DNA from: Anaerolineae bacterium | Lineage (GTDB): Bacteria; Chloroflexota; Anaerolineae; JAFGEY01 | Assembly (NCBI GenBank): GCA_016931365.1 | Contig: JAFGEY010000536.1 | Coordinates: forward strand, 1-40,403 | Reading direction: 5' to 3' | DNA: 40,403 bases | Shown: one piece after another, positions 7,486-16,414 of the stretch | Layout of the letters: every line of letters starts with the position of its first letter | Position numbering within the stretch: the first letter of the stretch is position 1 | The notes under the pieces: model-generated | What the model was told of the DNA's origin: nothing | Seen by the model: the letters and a program-made list of their open reading frames with translations, nothing else | Databases searched by the model: none | Position numbers and translations under genes: made by a program

Positions 7486-9603
7486 TCATTCACGAGTTTT
7501 GACATTAAAACCGAGGTTCAACATGATAACGCCTCGAGTTTCATCAGTTACAAAGACAACATCATCCACAGCCTGGATGTCTGAACCTGAATAGAGTTGG
7601 TCATAGGTCGCGATAATAGTCAGCGCCTCGGGATCTGCCACATTCACAGCGATGACTCCACTTTCAATCTCCGTGTACCCTTCATACACGATGTAAATTA
7701 TGTAAAGCGTATCTCCGGCAACCGAGAGGCGTGTTGTAAAGCCGGGGAGATTGAGACGGTCCATTAGCAGAGGACGTGCAGGGTCGCTGACGTCAAGGGC
7801 GAGAAGACCACTTTCGCCCAGGGTCAGATAAAGGACTTGGTCTACAACGGTGATACCGATGATCCAATCGGGTGTTTTGAACTGCCCGAGCAATTCTGGA
7901 CTCTGAGGATCTGTGACGTCAAAAATGTAGAGGCCGGCCCAGCCGCAGCCGATGTAGGCGATGCTGCCCTCCACAACTGCATTGCAAGGGTTGCCTGAGT
8001 GGCTGGGAGGAGTCCAGGTCCAGATTTCCCTGGGTTGCATCGGATCACTTACATCCAGGATGCCCCAGTAGTTGTGACCGGTCAGATGGGCCAGACCATC
8101 AGCAACCGCGACATTGTACAGGCTCCTTGAGCCGCCCATACCTGACCCCTCAGGCGGGAAGGTGGTGGATGCCCCCTCTACGCCCAACTGCATAATGATG
8201 AGTTTCTGCATATGGTCACCGACGACGACATAGGCGATTTCGTCATTTACAACAAGGCGTTGTGCGGGCAGGTCGCCAACCAGGTAGGTGTCAACCAGTT
8301 TGGGATTCCCTCGGTCGCCAACATAGAGTCTTATCAGGCCGTTCACCCCATTGGCCAGGTTGAGCATGTTGTTGGCGACGAATAACCCATTCGCTGAACC
8401 TGAGGTTCGATACTCGCCAATGACCCTGAATGTTGGCGGGGGTATTGGTGTAGGCGTGGAAGGCACAACCGTATCTGTCGGCGTCAGTGTGGGCGTGGAA
8501 GGTGCAACCGTGTCTGTCGACATCGGTGTAGGCGTGGGAGGCGCAACCGTATCTGTCGGCATCGCTGAAATGGTTAGGAAAATCGGTTCAGCCACGGGAG
8601 TCTCGCCAGTCAATTTGGGCAGGACGAGCAACGCCGCCGCGATCAACCCCACGACGATCAGGCCGGCGACCCCGATGAGGGCCGCCGACAGCCGCTTGGG
8701 TCTGGGAGCGGCGGACACAGGTTCCCAGACCATCTCCAGAGGCTCAGATGGCATCTCAGTCGGCATCTCTATCCTCTTGACGGCGACCTCCAATGCATTG
8801 GCCAGCGCGCCGGCCGACTGATACCGGTCATCCGAAGATTTGGCCAGGGCTTTGAGGATAATGTGCTCCACGACGGGGGGCACGTCGGCGCTCACCTGGC
8901 GCGGCAGGGGAAGCGGTTCGTTCAGATGCTTGAGGACGATGGCCAGCGGCGTGTCGGCATCGTAGGGCACGCGGCCAGTGACCATCTCGTAGAGGATGAC
9001 GCCCAACGAATAGACATCGCTCCGCACATCGCCCGGTTCTCCCAGGCCTTGTTCGGGCGACATGTAGGCCGGCGTGCCGACCATAGCTCCGCTGGCGGTG
9101 TAGCGCGTGCCGCCAACGATGCTGGCAATGCCAAAATCGGTCAACACCAGCCGTTTGCTGTCGAACATGATGTTGGCCGGCTTGATGTCGCGGTGGATGC
9201 GGCCCTGGGCATGGGCATAGTCCAGTGCATCGCACAGCGCGCAAAAGACCCGCGCTACCTCTTCCAATGGCATCCGTCTGCCCTCGGCGTTGAGTTGCTG
9301 CAGGCGCGCTTTGAGCGTTTCGCCGTCGATGTATTCCATGACCATGAAATGGATATCATCTTCGACGTCGAAATCGTAGACCTGCACGATGTGCGGATGA
9401 CGCAGCGCAGCCACAGAGGTGGCCTCGCGCTTAAAGCGCACCACAAAGCCCTCTTCTTCGGCCAGGTAGCCGTGCATCACCTTGACCGCCACGTCGCGTT
9501 CCAGGTTGGGCTGGTAGGCACGGTAGACCTCAGCCATGCCGCCACGCCCCAGTCGTTGGGTAAGGCGATATTTGCCCAGCGTTCTGCCTGTCAGATCGGC
9601 CAT
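7486..9603 (-). CDS. Transmembrane Ser/Thr protein kinase with LVIVD beta-propeller
   Basis: The 705-residue protein has a complete Hanks-type kinase domain at about 12-275. It contains the Gly-rich loop 'LGRGGMAEVY', catalytic Lys41, His137-Arg138-Asp139 in HRDIKPAN, Asp156-Phe-Gly and a TPAYMSPEQ activation segment. One membrane helix (about 306-328) leads to a Pro/Thr-rich linker (about 348-391) built of 13-residue repeats. An exported region with at least four LVIVD-type blades follows ('LDVSDPMQP', 'FDVTDPQSP', 'LDVSDPARP', 'VNVADPEA'). A longer frame starts at 9633, but I chose the ATG at 9603 because AGGAGGT lies seven bases upstream and the kinase fold begins right after. The outer propeller probably senses a ligand or cell-surface state. 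Its likely partner is the zinc-ribbon/TPR gene just upstream. Confidence 0.92.
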   Translation of the reverse strand: MADLTGRTLGKYRLTQRLGRGGMAEVYRAYQPNLERDVAVKVMHGYLAEEEGFVVRFKREATSVAALRHPHIVQVYDFDVEDDIHFMVMEYIDGETLKARLQQLNAEGRRMPLEEVARVFCALCDALDYAHAQGRIHRDIKPANIMFDSKRLVLTDFGIASIVGGTRYTASGAMVGTPAYMSPEQGLGEPGDVRSDVYSLGVILYEMVTGRVPYDADTPLAIVLKHLNEPLPLPRQVSADVPPVVEHIILKALAKSSDDRYQSAGALANALEVAVKRIEMPTEMPSEPLEMVWEPVSAAPRPKRLSAALIGVAGLIVVGLIAAALLVLPKLTGETPVAEPIFLTISAMPTDTVAPPTPTPMSTDTVAPSTPTLTPTDTVVPSTPTPIPPPTFRVIGEYRTSGSANGLFVANNMLNLANGVNGLIRLYVGDRGNPKLVDTYLVGDLPAQRLVVNDEIAYVVVGDHMQKLIIMQLGVEGASTTFPPEGSGMGGSRSLYNVAVADGLAHLTGHNYWGILDVSDPMQPREIWTWTPPSHSGNPCNAVVEGSIAYIGCGWAGLYIFDVTDPQSPELLGQFKTPDWIIGITVVDQVLYLTLGESGLLALDVSDPARPLLMDRLNLPGFTTRLSVAGDTLYIIYIVYEGYTEIESGVIAVNVADPEALTIIATYDQLYSGSDIQAVDDVVFVTDETRGVIMLNLGFNVKTRE
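8446..8562 (-). repeat. 39-bp tandem repeat encoding the Pro/Thr linker
   Basis: Three copies of a 39-base unit lie inside the kinase gene, each encoding 13 residues of the form (P/S)TDTV(A/V)P(P/S)TPTxx. Because the unit is a multiple of three, copy-number change would lengthen or shorten the extracellular stalk without a frameshift. Confidence 0.8.
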
Positions 9604-9710
9604 CGCAGACCTCCTGGGAGATGTATGCCCCATAGGCTAAAGGGAACACGAGCGCGGCATCGTGATGACGTGCAGCTACACGAAGCGTATGGTGCCATAG
9701 TCCTGACCCG

Positions 9711-12700
9711 TTATTTGATCACCCCGCGCAGCCAGTTGATCGCGCTGTCTGCTGAAGGGCTGCCGCCGCTCATATAGTCCACCGTTCTAGAAAAATAGCG
9801 ACTAAATGGACAACTGCCCGGCGTTGAGCCATAAAAGGTATTTTCTGTGATCCACGCTCCGGTTTTTGCGTTGCGCACCGTCACTTTCCACCAGATTTGC
9901 TGCCGAACCAGAGTGCGACCGCCGGTATAAGAACAACGCTGCAACTCGTTTGCACCGCTGGTCACACAGACAGCATAGCGAAAATGGGCCGGCATCGTGG
10001 CCGACAGATCGGCGGGCAGGGAAAAGAGTGTTTTGTTGCAACGCGCTTTGCCCGCTTCTTCGGCGGCCAATCCCACTGCCGGCGACGCGGCTGCCTGGCC
10101 CTGGCAGGCGGTGGTCAACGCAGCGTCGATGATGGCTTTGCCGGTTGCGTCGGTCAGGCGGGCGATGGCCCACAACGCGTCGTTGTAGCCCTTTTGAGCA
10201 GCGGCGACCACGTCGGCGTCCGACGTGGCCTGCCAGGCCTGGGCAAATTTGGCCATTGCATCGCCGTATTTTTTCTGCGTGTGCAGTGACGCGCCCCACA
10301 GGTTGTAGGTTTTGCCGATGGCTATCCGGGCCGCGCCTGCACTGGGGCTCGAAGGAAAGCCGGTGATGATGGCCTGATACTTGGCGATGGCGTCGTCGTA
10401 CTTGCCTTGCTGGCGCAGCGCGTCTGCCCAGTCATTGTAACAGGCGATCACCCCTTGATACGCGGCGTTGACGTGGACACTTGCAGGGTAATTGGTGTAA
10501 ACGAGGGCATATTTGGAAATTGCGCTGCTGTATGTCTTGGCTGCGTATAGAGAATCTGCCCAGGCTAAATAGACAGCAGCGGCGCTGTCCGTCGCCTGCC
10601 CGGCATATTCGCCCAATGGATCGACCAGTTTGGCATAGTCGTATGCATCCACGGCATCCTCATATTGGGCGGTGCTGCTCAACACGTCGCCCCAGGCCAG
10701 ATAGGTGCGCGCCGCTGCGCCGCGTGTGTCGGTAATCGCCTGGCTGAGTGCGTACTCGTCGATCACGGTTTTGAATTTGAGCGCGGCATTTTCATAATCT
10801 TGAGCATCGTACAAGTCAATGCCCCAACGATACATTGCCCTAGCCACAGCCTCCCAGGCCCGCGCCGCCAGCGCGCTTTGCTCAACCACCGCGGGTTTGA
10901 TCGCCGCCTCGGGCTGCGCCGTCGCCGCCGGATCGAACACCACCATGTCGGCCAGGGGCGTCTCGATTGTCACCAATGAGGCAAAAACCCAGCCATCCGG
11001 ATCTTTGACCTTGATCCACTGGCTGTCCTGGCTGCGTCCCAGCGCCATCAACGTCTGGTCACGTTTGGCAACCCCCACGACGGCTTGATCGGCATTCGGG
11101 CCGCGGCGCACGTTGAGCGAGTCGGTGTTGACGGTGATGGTGTAGGTCGGCGGGGCAGGCTTGGATTGGGGCTTGCTGATTGATAATCTTGTTTCTTCGA
11201 GGGCGATGCACGTTTCATAGTGCGCCACAGCTGTGCCCAAGTCTTTTTGTCCATCCGCATCGACAGCCCAGTCATAGTGCACCTGAGACAGGTTTTGCTG
11301 CGCCTTTTGCGCCATAGAATGCGCCGGATAGCTCTTGATCAATCCCTCGTACACCGCTGCTGCGGCCTGATAGTCTTGCGCGTCCAATAGGCTGCGTGCC
11401 CACGTATAATGGGTGAGGATGACCTCGTTATCGATCGTGGTCGCTGCGTCCGGATAGGCCTCGATGAGTGCGCGGTACACATCGATGGCCTGAGCGAATT
11501 CTTGTTCGCCAGACAACGCCCTGGCCCAACGCAGATACGCATTCTGGCTCAAGGCATGGATATCGACGCTCAAATCTTGATCGGGAAAGGTCTGCAAGGC
11601 CAGCGCGTAGATGTCCAGGGCGGCCCGGTATTGCCCGGCCAGGCATTGCTCGTCGGCCCAGCGGGCATAGGTATCTCCAACAAAAGCAAGCATGTCGTCG
11701 CGCCAATCGCTGTCGGGAAAGGCCTCCAGGGCCGCGATGCCAATCTCGACGGCTTGCTGTTCGTCTCCGCCAGCGCGGATTTCTTCCGCCCAGGCCAGAT
11801 AGACCTGACCGATGGCCGGCCAGACCAGCGGCGCCTTGTCCTCGTCGCCGACGGCAAGCGCGTCCTGGTAACGCGCCAGGGCCATTTCGTACTCGCCGGC
11901 CGCCAACAGCGCGCTGCCCCATTTCTGGTAGGTCTCCCAAAGGCCTTGCCGCGCTTGGGGATACGCCCCGGCTTGTGGCGCGGCCGCCAATGCGTTTTGG
12001 TACGCTTCTATCGCTGCCCCATAGTCCTCCGTGACGATCCGCGCGTCTCCGTATGCACAATAGGTCGCCGGAAGGGCCGCAATGGCATCGGCAGCCTGCG
12101 GGCTGTCGGGATAGAGTTCGATCACATTGCGGTAGTGATCGGCGGCGCTCAGATAGTCGCTCTGTTGAGCCGCTTCTTGCGCCCAGGCCAGATAGGCGGC
12201 CGGGTATTCCTGATGAACCAGCACGGTGAGACGATCGCGCGGATATTGAGCGATAAATTGCGCATAATATCCACAAGCAGACTCGTATGTCTGGTCAACA
12301 TAAGCCTGATGGCCCTGCCGGTACAGCACGCAGGGGGGGTGATTTTGGGCAGCCAGGCGGGCAAACGAGCCGAGAAAAGCCGGATAGTAGCGCATCACCT
12401 GCTCGTAGCGCAGTATGGCGGTTTCGGCATCCAGGTTGTTGTGCGCGCCAACGCCCCGGTTGTAAATGGATAAACCAATGTTCCAATAGGCGAGCGCCCC
12501 GGCCACGATCAGGATGATGCCGATGGCGGCCCATCTGAGCCAGCGTGGTCGCCGCGCGGCTTTGCCTGTGGCAGCGCCAGCACGGGCAGATACGACGGGT
12601 GCGGGCGTCACACGCGTTGCGGGCATTTCTTCGGCCACTTGGAGCGCAGGCGCGGCGGGCGTTTCTTCATCTGCGGCGAAGGCGGACACAAGCGCAGCGG

Positions 12701-13682
12701 GCATTTCTTCAGCCGTTTCGAGCGCAGGCGCGGCAGGTGTTTCTTTATCTGCGGCGAAGGCGGGCGCGGGCGTCACGCGCGTTGCGGGCATTTCTTCGGC
12801 CGTTTCGAGCACAGGCGCGGCGGGTGTTTCTTTATCTACGGCGAAGGCGGGCGCGGACACAGGCGCGGGTTCCGCGATGACACCGCTCCGCGCGGCTTGC
12901 CACGCACCATAGTGCTCCAGCGAAATCGGCGAGACCGATCCCGACCAGCGATCGTTTTCCAACCGGATGGCGGCGGGGGGCCACTGCCGACCTTGGGCCT
13001 CCCCTGTGATCTGGAGTTCCAACTCGTCTGGCAGCACAAAGCGCACCTCCTGGGCGTTGCCCGTTCCGGCAACGGCGACAACCAGGTCGGGCATCAGCCG
13101 CGCCTGCCACAGCTTGTTGTTGGCGCGAAACGCAACGATGTCCTTGTCTTTGTCCGCTTTGACCCGCTGTGTGCTATTGACCAGCGCCTCGGCCTCCCTG
13201 GCCAGCGATTTGGGGATGTGCTGCACGCGCACAAAATCGCCGTGTTTGCGAAAGCGCTGGATCGCCCACACGATCTGGACGATCCCGGCGATGGCCCACG
13301 CAAACTGGGAAGAATCACCCTCGGCAATCGTCACCACGATGTTCCAGATGCCGACGAGGAGCAGCGCCGCCGCGTCGAGGCGCAGCGTGACCGGGTTGGG
13401 CGCGGCCCAGGCGGCGATTCCTGTGCCGATGAGAAAAAGGCCGATCCCGATCAAGATGATATTCAGATCCGACGCTTCGAGCAGGGCCACACCTGTGATC
13501 ACGCCCATGATACCCCACAAGATGCTCCACATCCCCGAGCCGCCCAGTGTCTTGCGCAAGCGGGCGGCTTCCCAGGCTTCGCGCAGCACACGCGGGGAGC
13601 GGATCAAGGGGGTGTGGCACGATGAGCAATATTCCCGGTCAGCGGGATTGCTGCTTCCACACTTGGGACAGATGTTGTTCAT
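9711..13682 (-). CDS. Giant zinc-ribbon/TPR/SH3 membrane protein
   Basis: This is a 1323-residue protein. A zinc ribbon sits at the N-terminus (Cys5, Cys8, Cys19, Cys22). About four hydrophobic helices follow (about 50-145), then a globular region (150-285), an Ala/Pro/Glu repeat linker (about 290-385) and a further membrane helix (about 397-415). The rest is mainly tetratricopeptide repeats (about 420-880 and 975-1200), interrupted by an SH3b-like module ('SLNVRRGPNADQAVVG', about 895-950). A unique C-terminal domain has several cysteines. The start at 13682 is chosen because the zinc ribbon begins there and GAGAGGA lies upstream; the frame is open 63 bases further. It lies upstream of the kinase on the same strand and is probably co-transcribed. 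A scaffold or sensor role is inference; no enzyme motif is seen. Confidence 0.85.
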   Translation of the reverse strand: MNNICPKCGSSNPADREYCSSCHTPLIRSPRVLREAWEAARLRKTLGGSGMWSILWGIMGVITGVALLEASDLNIILIGIGLFLIGTGIAAWAAPNPVTLRLDAAALLLVGIWNIVVTIAEGDSSQFAWAIAGIVQIVWAIQRFRKHGDFVRVQHIPKSLAREAEALVNSTQRVKADKDKDIVAFRANNKLWQARLMPDLVVAVAGTGNAQEVRFVLPDELELQITGEAQGRQWPPAAIRLENDRWSGSVSPISLEHYGAWQAARSGVIAEPAPVSAPAFAVDKETPAAPVLETAEEMPATRVTPAPAFAADKETPAAPALETAEEMPAALVSAFAADEETPAAPALQVAEEMPATRVTPAPVVSARAGAATGKAARRPRWLRWAAIGIILIVAGALAYWNIGLSIYNRGVGAHNNLDAETAILRYEQVMRYYPAFLGSFARLAAQNHPPCVLYRQGHQAYVDQTYESACGYYAQFIAQYPRDRLTVLVHQEYPAAYLAWAQEAAQQSDYLSAADHYRNVIELYPDSPQAADAIAALPATYCAYGDARIVTEDYGAAIEAYQNALAAAPQAGAYPQARQGLWETYQKWGSALLAAGEYEMALARYQDALAVGDEDKAPLVWPAIGQVYLAWAEEIRAGGDEQQAVEIGIAALEAFPDSDWRDDMLAFVGDTYARWADEQCLAGQYRAALDIYALALQTFPDQDLSVDIHALSQNAYLRWARALSGEQEFAQAIDVYRALIEAYPDAATTIDNEVILTHYTWARSLLDAQDYQAAAAVYEGLIKSYPAHSMAQKAQQNLSQVHYDWAVDADGQKDLGTAVAHYETCIALEETRLSISKPQSKPAPPTYTITVNTDSLNVRRGPNADQAVVGVAKRDQTLMALGRSQDSQWIKVKDPDGWVFASLVTIETPLADMVVFDPAATAQPEAAIKPAVVEQSALAARAWEAVARAMYRWGIDLYDAQDYENAALKFKTVIDEYALSQAITDTRGAAARTYLAWGDVLSSTAQYEDAVDAYDYAKLVDPLGEYAGQATDSAAAVYLAWADSLYAAKTYSSAISKYALVYTNYPASVHVNAAYQGVIACYNDWADALRQQGKYDDAIAKYQAIITGFPSSPSAGAARIAIGKTYNLWGASLHTQKKYGDAMAKFAQAWQATSDADVVAAAQKGYNDALWAIARLTDATGKAIIDAALTTACQGQAAASPAVGLAAEEAGKARCNKTLFSLPADLSATMPAHFRYAVCVTSGANELQRCSYTGGRTLVRQQIWWKVTVRNAKTGAWITENTFYGSTPGSCPFSRYFSRTVDYMSGGSPSADSAINWLRGVIK
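12601..12850 (-). repeat. Three ~84-bp tandem repeats encoding an Ala/Pro/Glu linker
   Basis: Three imperfect copies of a 26-29-residue unit with the core 'ETPAAPxLETAEEMPA' lie in the zinc-ribbon/TPR gene, between its membrane region and the transmembrane helix. The nucleotide copies are strongly alike, indicating recent expansion. The product is probably a flexible spacer. Confidence 0.8.
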
Positions 13683-13695
13683 CAGATCGTCCTCT

Positions 13696-13941
13696 CTATT
13701 GGCTAGAACTGAGCAAGTAAGCGCTGCGCCAAAGACTCCAGGCATGCTCCAGCATAGAAAACTCGAGCACCGCCCCCTTAAAGCTGGTGTTGTTCAGGAT
13801 AAAGCCCGTTGGCAGCTCAACCTCGACGGTCTCACCGCCGCCGATCTCGTTAATGCGTCCGGATGGGCGTAAACTGGGCGAAAATGACAATCCACATGAC
13901 TGCACATCCGACACGCCCGCACAGAACACAAACCCGAGCAC
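13696..13941 (-). CDS. Possible small gene or gene remnant (low confidence)
   Basis: An 81-codon frame fills the 262-base gap between the SDR gene and the zinc-ribbon/TPR gene. Its second half ('GGGETVEVELPTGFILNNTS' onwards) has codon use and composition like a real protein. The first part looks less coding and has no clear ribosome-binding site. I recognise no family. It may be the remnant C-terminus of a lost gene, or chance. If it is not coding, this gap is simply intergenic, and no strong promoter was seen in it. Confidence 0.25.
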   Translation of the reverse strand: MLGFVFCAGVSDVQSCGLSFSPSLRPSGRINEIGGGETVEVELPTGFILNNTSFKGAVLEFSMLEHAWSLWRSAYLLSSSQ

Positions 13942-13944
13942 AAA

Positions 13945-14841
13945 CTAGAACAGATCTCTCCACGACGTCTTGTGTTCCCAGCTCACCGTCTCGCGCAGCT
14001 TGCGATTCGACAGCAGCGAGGCGTGTCCCGGCAGATCGCGCACCAGCGGCAGCAACTCGGGCTTGAAGCGCGCGATCAACTCACTCGATGGCGTGAGCGA
14101 GGTCGTGTCGTCGCCGTTGCAGAAAAACGCGTCAAACGGCGCGATCTGGTACGCCTTTTCCATCAACAAACGCTGCGCCGCGGCCACGTCTTCGCTGCCC
14201 ACCCAGGCCCATAGCCAGGGATTCCAGCCCGCCGCTTCGGCGGCGTTTTGGGCCATCTGGGCGCGACGATCCGCGTTGCAAATCCCTGCCGCGCGCACGG
14301 CATAGCAGCGCATACCGTACGCGCTGGCATAGGATTGCAACAGCAGCTCACCGGCCAGCTTGCTGTAAGAGTACGAATCCTCGACCGCCGAGGGATGCGC
14401 CTCATCGACCGGGAAATATTGGAACGGAAAAGGGTTCTCGCTGATGCGATAGCCGTGTCCCAGCGCGCAGTTGCTGCCGGTCATCACCAAGATGGGGATC
14501 GCGTTGCGCAGCGACGCCTGAAGCAGGTAATACAACCCCATCACGTTCGACTGCATTGTCGTGTCAAAGGGCAGTCCCTGTTCTTCCGCCTGCGCCCGCT
14601 CCGACGGATGATCGGTAGGCCAGGGCTGCGCTGCCAGGTGCTGGACGGCGTCGAACCCGCCCCGGGTCGCTTCCAGGCAGTCCTCAAAGCGGCGAATGTC
14701 GCCCGGAATCCAGATCAAATGCTGCATCGACATCGTCGGCGGGCGGCGGCCAAACAACACCACCTCGTGCCCGTGCGCTTCCAGGTCGCGCACCACAAAG
14801 GGGCCCAACCTCCCGCTGTATCCCGTTACCAAGGCTTTCAT
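13945..14841 (-). CDS. NAD-dependent epimerase/dehydratase family protein (extended SDR)
   Basis: The 298-residue protein has the N-terminal nucleotide-binding motif Thr-Gly-Tyr-Ser-Gly-Arg-Leu-Gly (residues 6-13). The Rossmann acidic region is followed by a 'DAVQHLAAQ' strand. The catalytic Tyr-x-x-x-Lys is in 'SYSYSKLAGE', with a Ser/Thr in 'VMTGSN' before it. This is the layout of extended short-chain dehydrogenases acting on nucleotide sugars or free sugars and sugar acids (for example uronate dehydrogenase or NDP-hexose epimerases). Substrate cannot be read from sequence. It follows the GH4 glycosidase with a 14-base gap, so both probably serve one sugar pathway: the glycosidase frees the sugar, and this enzyme epimerises or oxidises it. 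Confidence 0.88.
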   Translation of the reverse strand: MKALVTGYSGRLGPFVVRDLEAHGHEVVLFGRRPPTMSMQHLIWIPGDIRRFEDCLEATRGGFDAVQHLAAQPWPTDHPSERAQAEEQGLPFDTTMQSNVMGLYYLLQASLRNAIPILVMTGSNCALGHGYRISENPFPFQYFPVDEAHPSAVEDSYSYSKLAGELLLQSYASAYGMRCYAVRAAGICNADRRAQMAQNAAEAAGWNPWLWAWVGSEDVAAAQRLLMEKAYQIAPFDAFFCNGDDTTSLTPSSELIARFKPELLPLVRDLPGHASLLSNRKLRETVSWEHKTSWRDLF

Positions 14842-14855
14842 TATTTTTGTCCTTT

Positions 14856-16163
14856 CTACGTTGAAAAGAAATTGGGCAAATAGGCTTTTTGCGCCTCCAA
14901 CAGCTCATCCATCATCCGGCGCGCCACGTCAGGATCGACCACTGCCCCATCGACCAGCAGCGCCTCGATCAACAGGTCGCGGCTGCCTCGCAATGCCGCC
15001 TCGACGGTGAGCCGGACGGCAGCAATTTTGCGGGTCAAGATCGCCGCCAGTGGGTCGCTCAAATCGTCGATGCAGACCGCACGCAGGCCAGTCGCCGTGG
15101 CCACGGCGGGCAGTTCCAGCACCGCGTCGGCGGGCAGGTTGGGCACTGCGCCCCGGTTGGGCAGGTTGACCGCAAAAATCTTTCGACCGTCGTGCCAGAT
15201 CGCATCGAGAATGTCCAACAACTGTTCGTGCTCGCCCGCCGAGCGCTCGAAAACGCGCCCGTCCAGCAGCGCTTCACCAAGCGCCTGGGCGCGCATCGAC
15301 GCATACCCGCGGTCGCCGTCCTCAATCGTCCCCTCGAAGGAAAAAGCATCGACGCCCAGCATGCGCCCCTCATACTGCCCGCCGGGGAACCGCTCGGGGA
15401 AAAACTCGACCACGTGGCGGTCGTTGGCCGCCGGGTACGCGCCGTAACGCTCAAAAAGCGACCAGGAAAAGGGGTTACCGGTGGAATCGCGCCCTTCGCG
15501 GGCCAGCCGCTCGCGCGCGGCGGGCCACAGATCGACCCCCTGCCGGCGCAGGTCCCAGATAAAGGTGAGATGATTGAGGCCGGCAAAGAGCGCCGTGACC
15601 TGATCGGGAGGCGCACCACAGAATGCGGCCAGTTCGCGCACGACGTGAAAGGTACCGTGGCACAGCCCGATCGCCGGCACGCCCGTCGCCTGGCGTATCG
15701 CCCAGCAGTTGGCTGTCATCGGGTTGCTGTAATTGAAAAACAGGGCGTCGGGGCAGAGATCGGCCACGTCACGGGCAATGTCGATCAGCGCCGGGATCAT
15801 GCGCATTGCGCGCGAAATGCCGCCGGGCATGGCCGTGTCGCCGACCGGCTGGTAGACGCCATAGCGGCGCGGGATGAACACGTCGGCTTGCCAGGCCCGC
15901 CGCCCGCCGACGCCGATGGTCGCGACCACCACATCGGCGCCGGGCAGCACAGCGCGGCGGTCGGTCGAGGCTTCGAGGGCAATGTCGACTCCCTTGGCTT
16001 CGATCATCCGCCGGCTCAGGCCCTGAGCGGTCTCCAGCGCGATGGGATCGATATCGACCAGGCCCAGTTGCCAGCGTTCGGATTGGGGAGACTGAATGAG
16101 GTCGGCGACAAGCCCGCGCGTAAAGACCGCGCTGCCAGCGCCGATGAGTACCATCTTGGGCAT
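14856..16163 (-). CDS. Glycoside hydrolase family 4 enzyme (NAD+/metal-dependent)
   Basis: The 435-residue protein has the GH4 Rossmann start 'VLIGAGSAVFTRGL' (NAD+ binding), the 'NYSNPMTANCWAI' motif, and the divalent-metal ligands Cys168-His169 ('GLCHG') and His198 ('GLNHLTF'). GH4 enzymes cleave alpha- or beta-glycosides (alpha-glucosides, alpha-galactosides, alpha-glucuronides or 6-phospho-glycosides) by an oxidation-elimination route needing NAD+ and Mn2+. Cys-His-Gly-Thr places it nearer the alpha-galactosidase/alpha-glucosidase branches than the Cys-Asn phospho-glycosidases; this is a cautious reading. The ATG at 16163 has AAAGGGAG upstream. It is the first gene of a two-gene operon with its own promoter at 16205-16233. 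Confidence 0.9.
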   Translation of the reverse strand: MPKMVLIGAGSAVFTRGLVADLIQSPQSERWQLGLVDIDPIALETAQGLSRRMIEAKGVDIALEASTDRRAVLPGADVVVATIGVGGRRAWQADVFIPRRYGVYQPVGDTAMPGGISRAMRMIPALIDIARDVADLCPDALFFNYSNPMTANCWAIRQATGVPAIGLCHGTFHVVRELAAFCGAPPDQVTALFAGLNHLTFIWDLRRQGVDLWPAARERLAREGRDSTGNPFSWSLFERYGAYPAANDRHVVEFFPERFPGGQYEGRMLGVDAFSFEGTIEDGDRGYASMRAQALGEALLDGRVFERSAGEHEQLLDILDAIWHDGRKIFAVNLPNRGAVPNLPADAVLELPAVATATGLRAVCIDDLSDPLAAILTRKIAAVRLTVEAALRGSRDLLIEALLVDGAVVDPDVARRMMDELLEAQKAYLPNFFST

Positions 16164-16180
16164 GCCAACTCCCTTTCGTT

Positions 16181-16198
16181 ATCCACGTAAATCCACGT
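16181..16198 (-). promoter_or_regulatory. Direct 8-bp repeat at the GH4 transcription start (candidate operator)
   Basis: On the minus strand ACGTGGAT occurs twice, spaced by one 10-base helical turn, at 16198-16191 and 16188-16181. The first copy begins near the predicted transcription start. The placement is suited to a repressor, but the regulator is unknown. Confidence 0.4.
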
Positions 16199-16204
16199 GC
16201 CTGT

Positions 16205-16233
16205 ATTATAGCCGAGATGGGGCGTCTTGTCGA
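16205..16233 (-). promoter_or_regulatory. Sigma-70-type promoter of the GH4-SDR operon
   Basis: TCGACA at 16233-16228 and TATAAT at 16210-16205 on the minus strand, with a 17-base spacer. Five of six bases match at -35 and all six at -10. The predicted start is near 16198, giving a leader of about 35 bases with AAAGGGAG before the ATG at 16163. Confidence 0.75.
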
Positions 16234-16261
16234 ATGACCAATCTGAATTGTAATCGCCCAG

Positions 16262-16360
16262 TCACCTTCCCGAAAGTTGTTCTTGGACACATTGACGCAA
16301 TTGGATATTCATTCACGACACAGATTTCCACACAAAATCACCAAACTTCCGGGAAGGTGA
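16262..16360. repeat. 99-bp element bounded by 17-bp inverted repeats
   Basis: TCACCTTCCCGAAAGTT at 16262-16278 is matched at 16344-16360 by its reverse complement with one mismatch; 65 AT-richer bases lie between. The right arm itself contains the CTTCCGGGAAG palindrome. It sits between the divergent GH4 and TetR promoters, leaving both promoters intact. It looks like a small dispersed intergenic element. Confidence 0.65.
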
Positions 16361-16374
16361 GCCGTTGCCCTGAA

Positions 16375-16403
16375 TTGACAAAATCTCATTCCGCTTGTAT
16401 AAT
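16375..16403 (+). promoter_or_regulatory. Consensus sigma-70 promoter of the TetR/efflux operon
   Basis: TTGACA at 16375-16380 and TATAAT at 16398-16403 are separated by exactly 17 bases, a perfect match to the consensus. Transcription should start near 16410. Confidence 0.9.
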
Positions 16404-16414
16404 CTGCTCAAAAA

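Noticed and set aside
7307..7489. 60-codon minus-strand frames in the gap before the dehydratase gene
   Set aside because: They overlap the candidate promoter and structured leader, have biased composition and no family resemblance.
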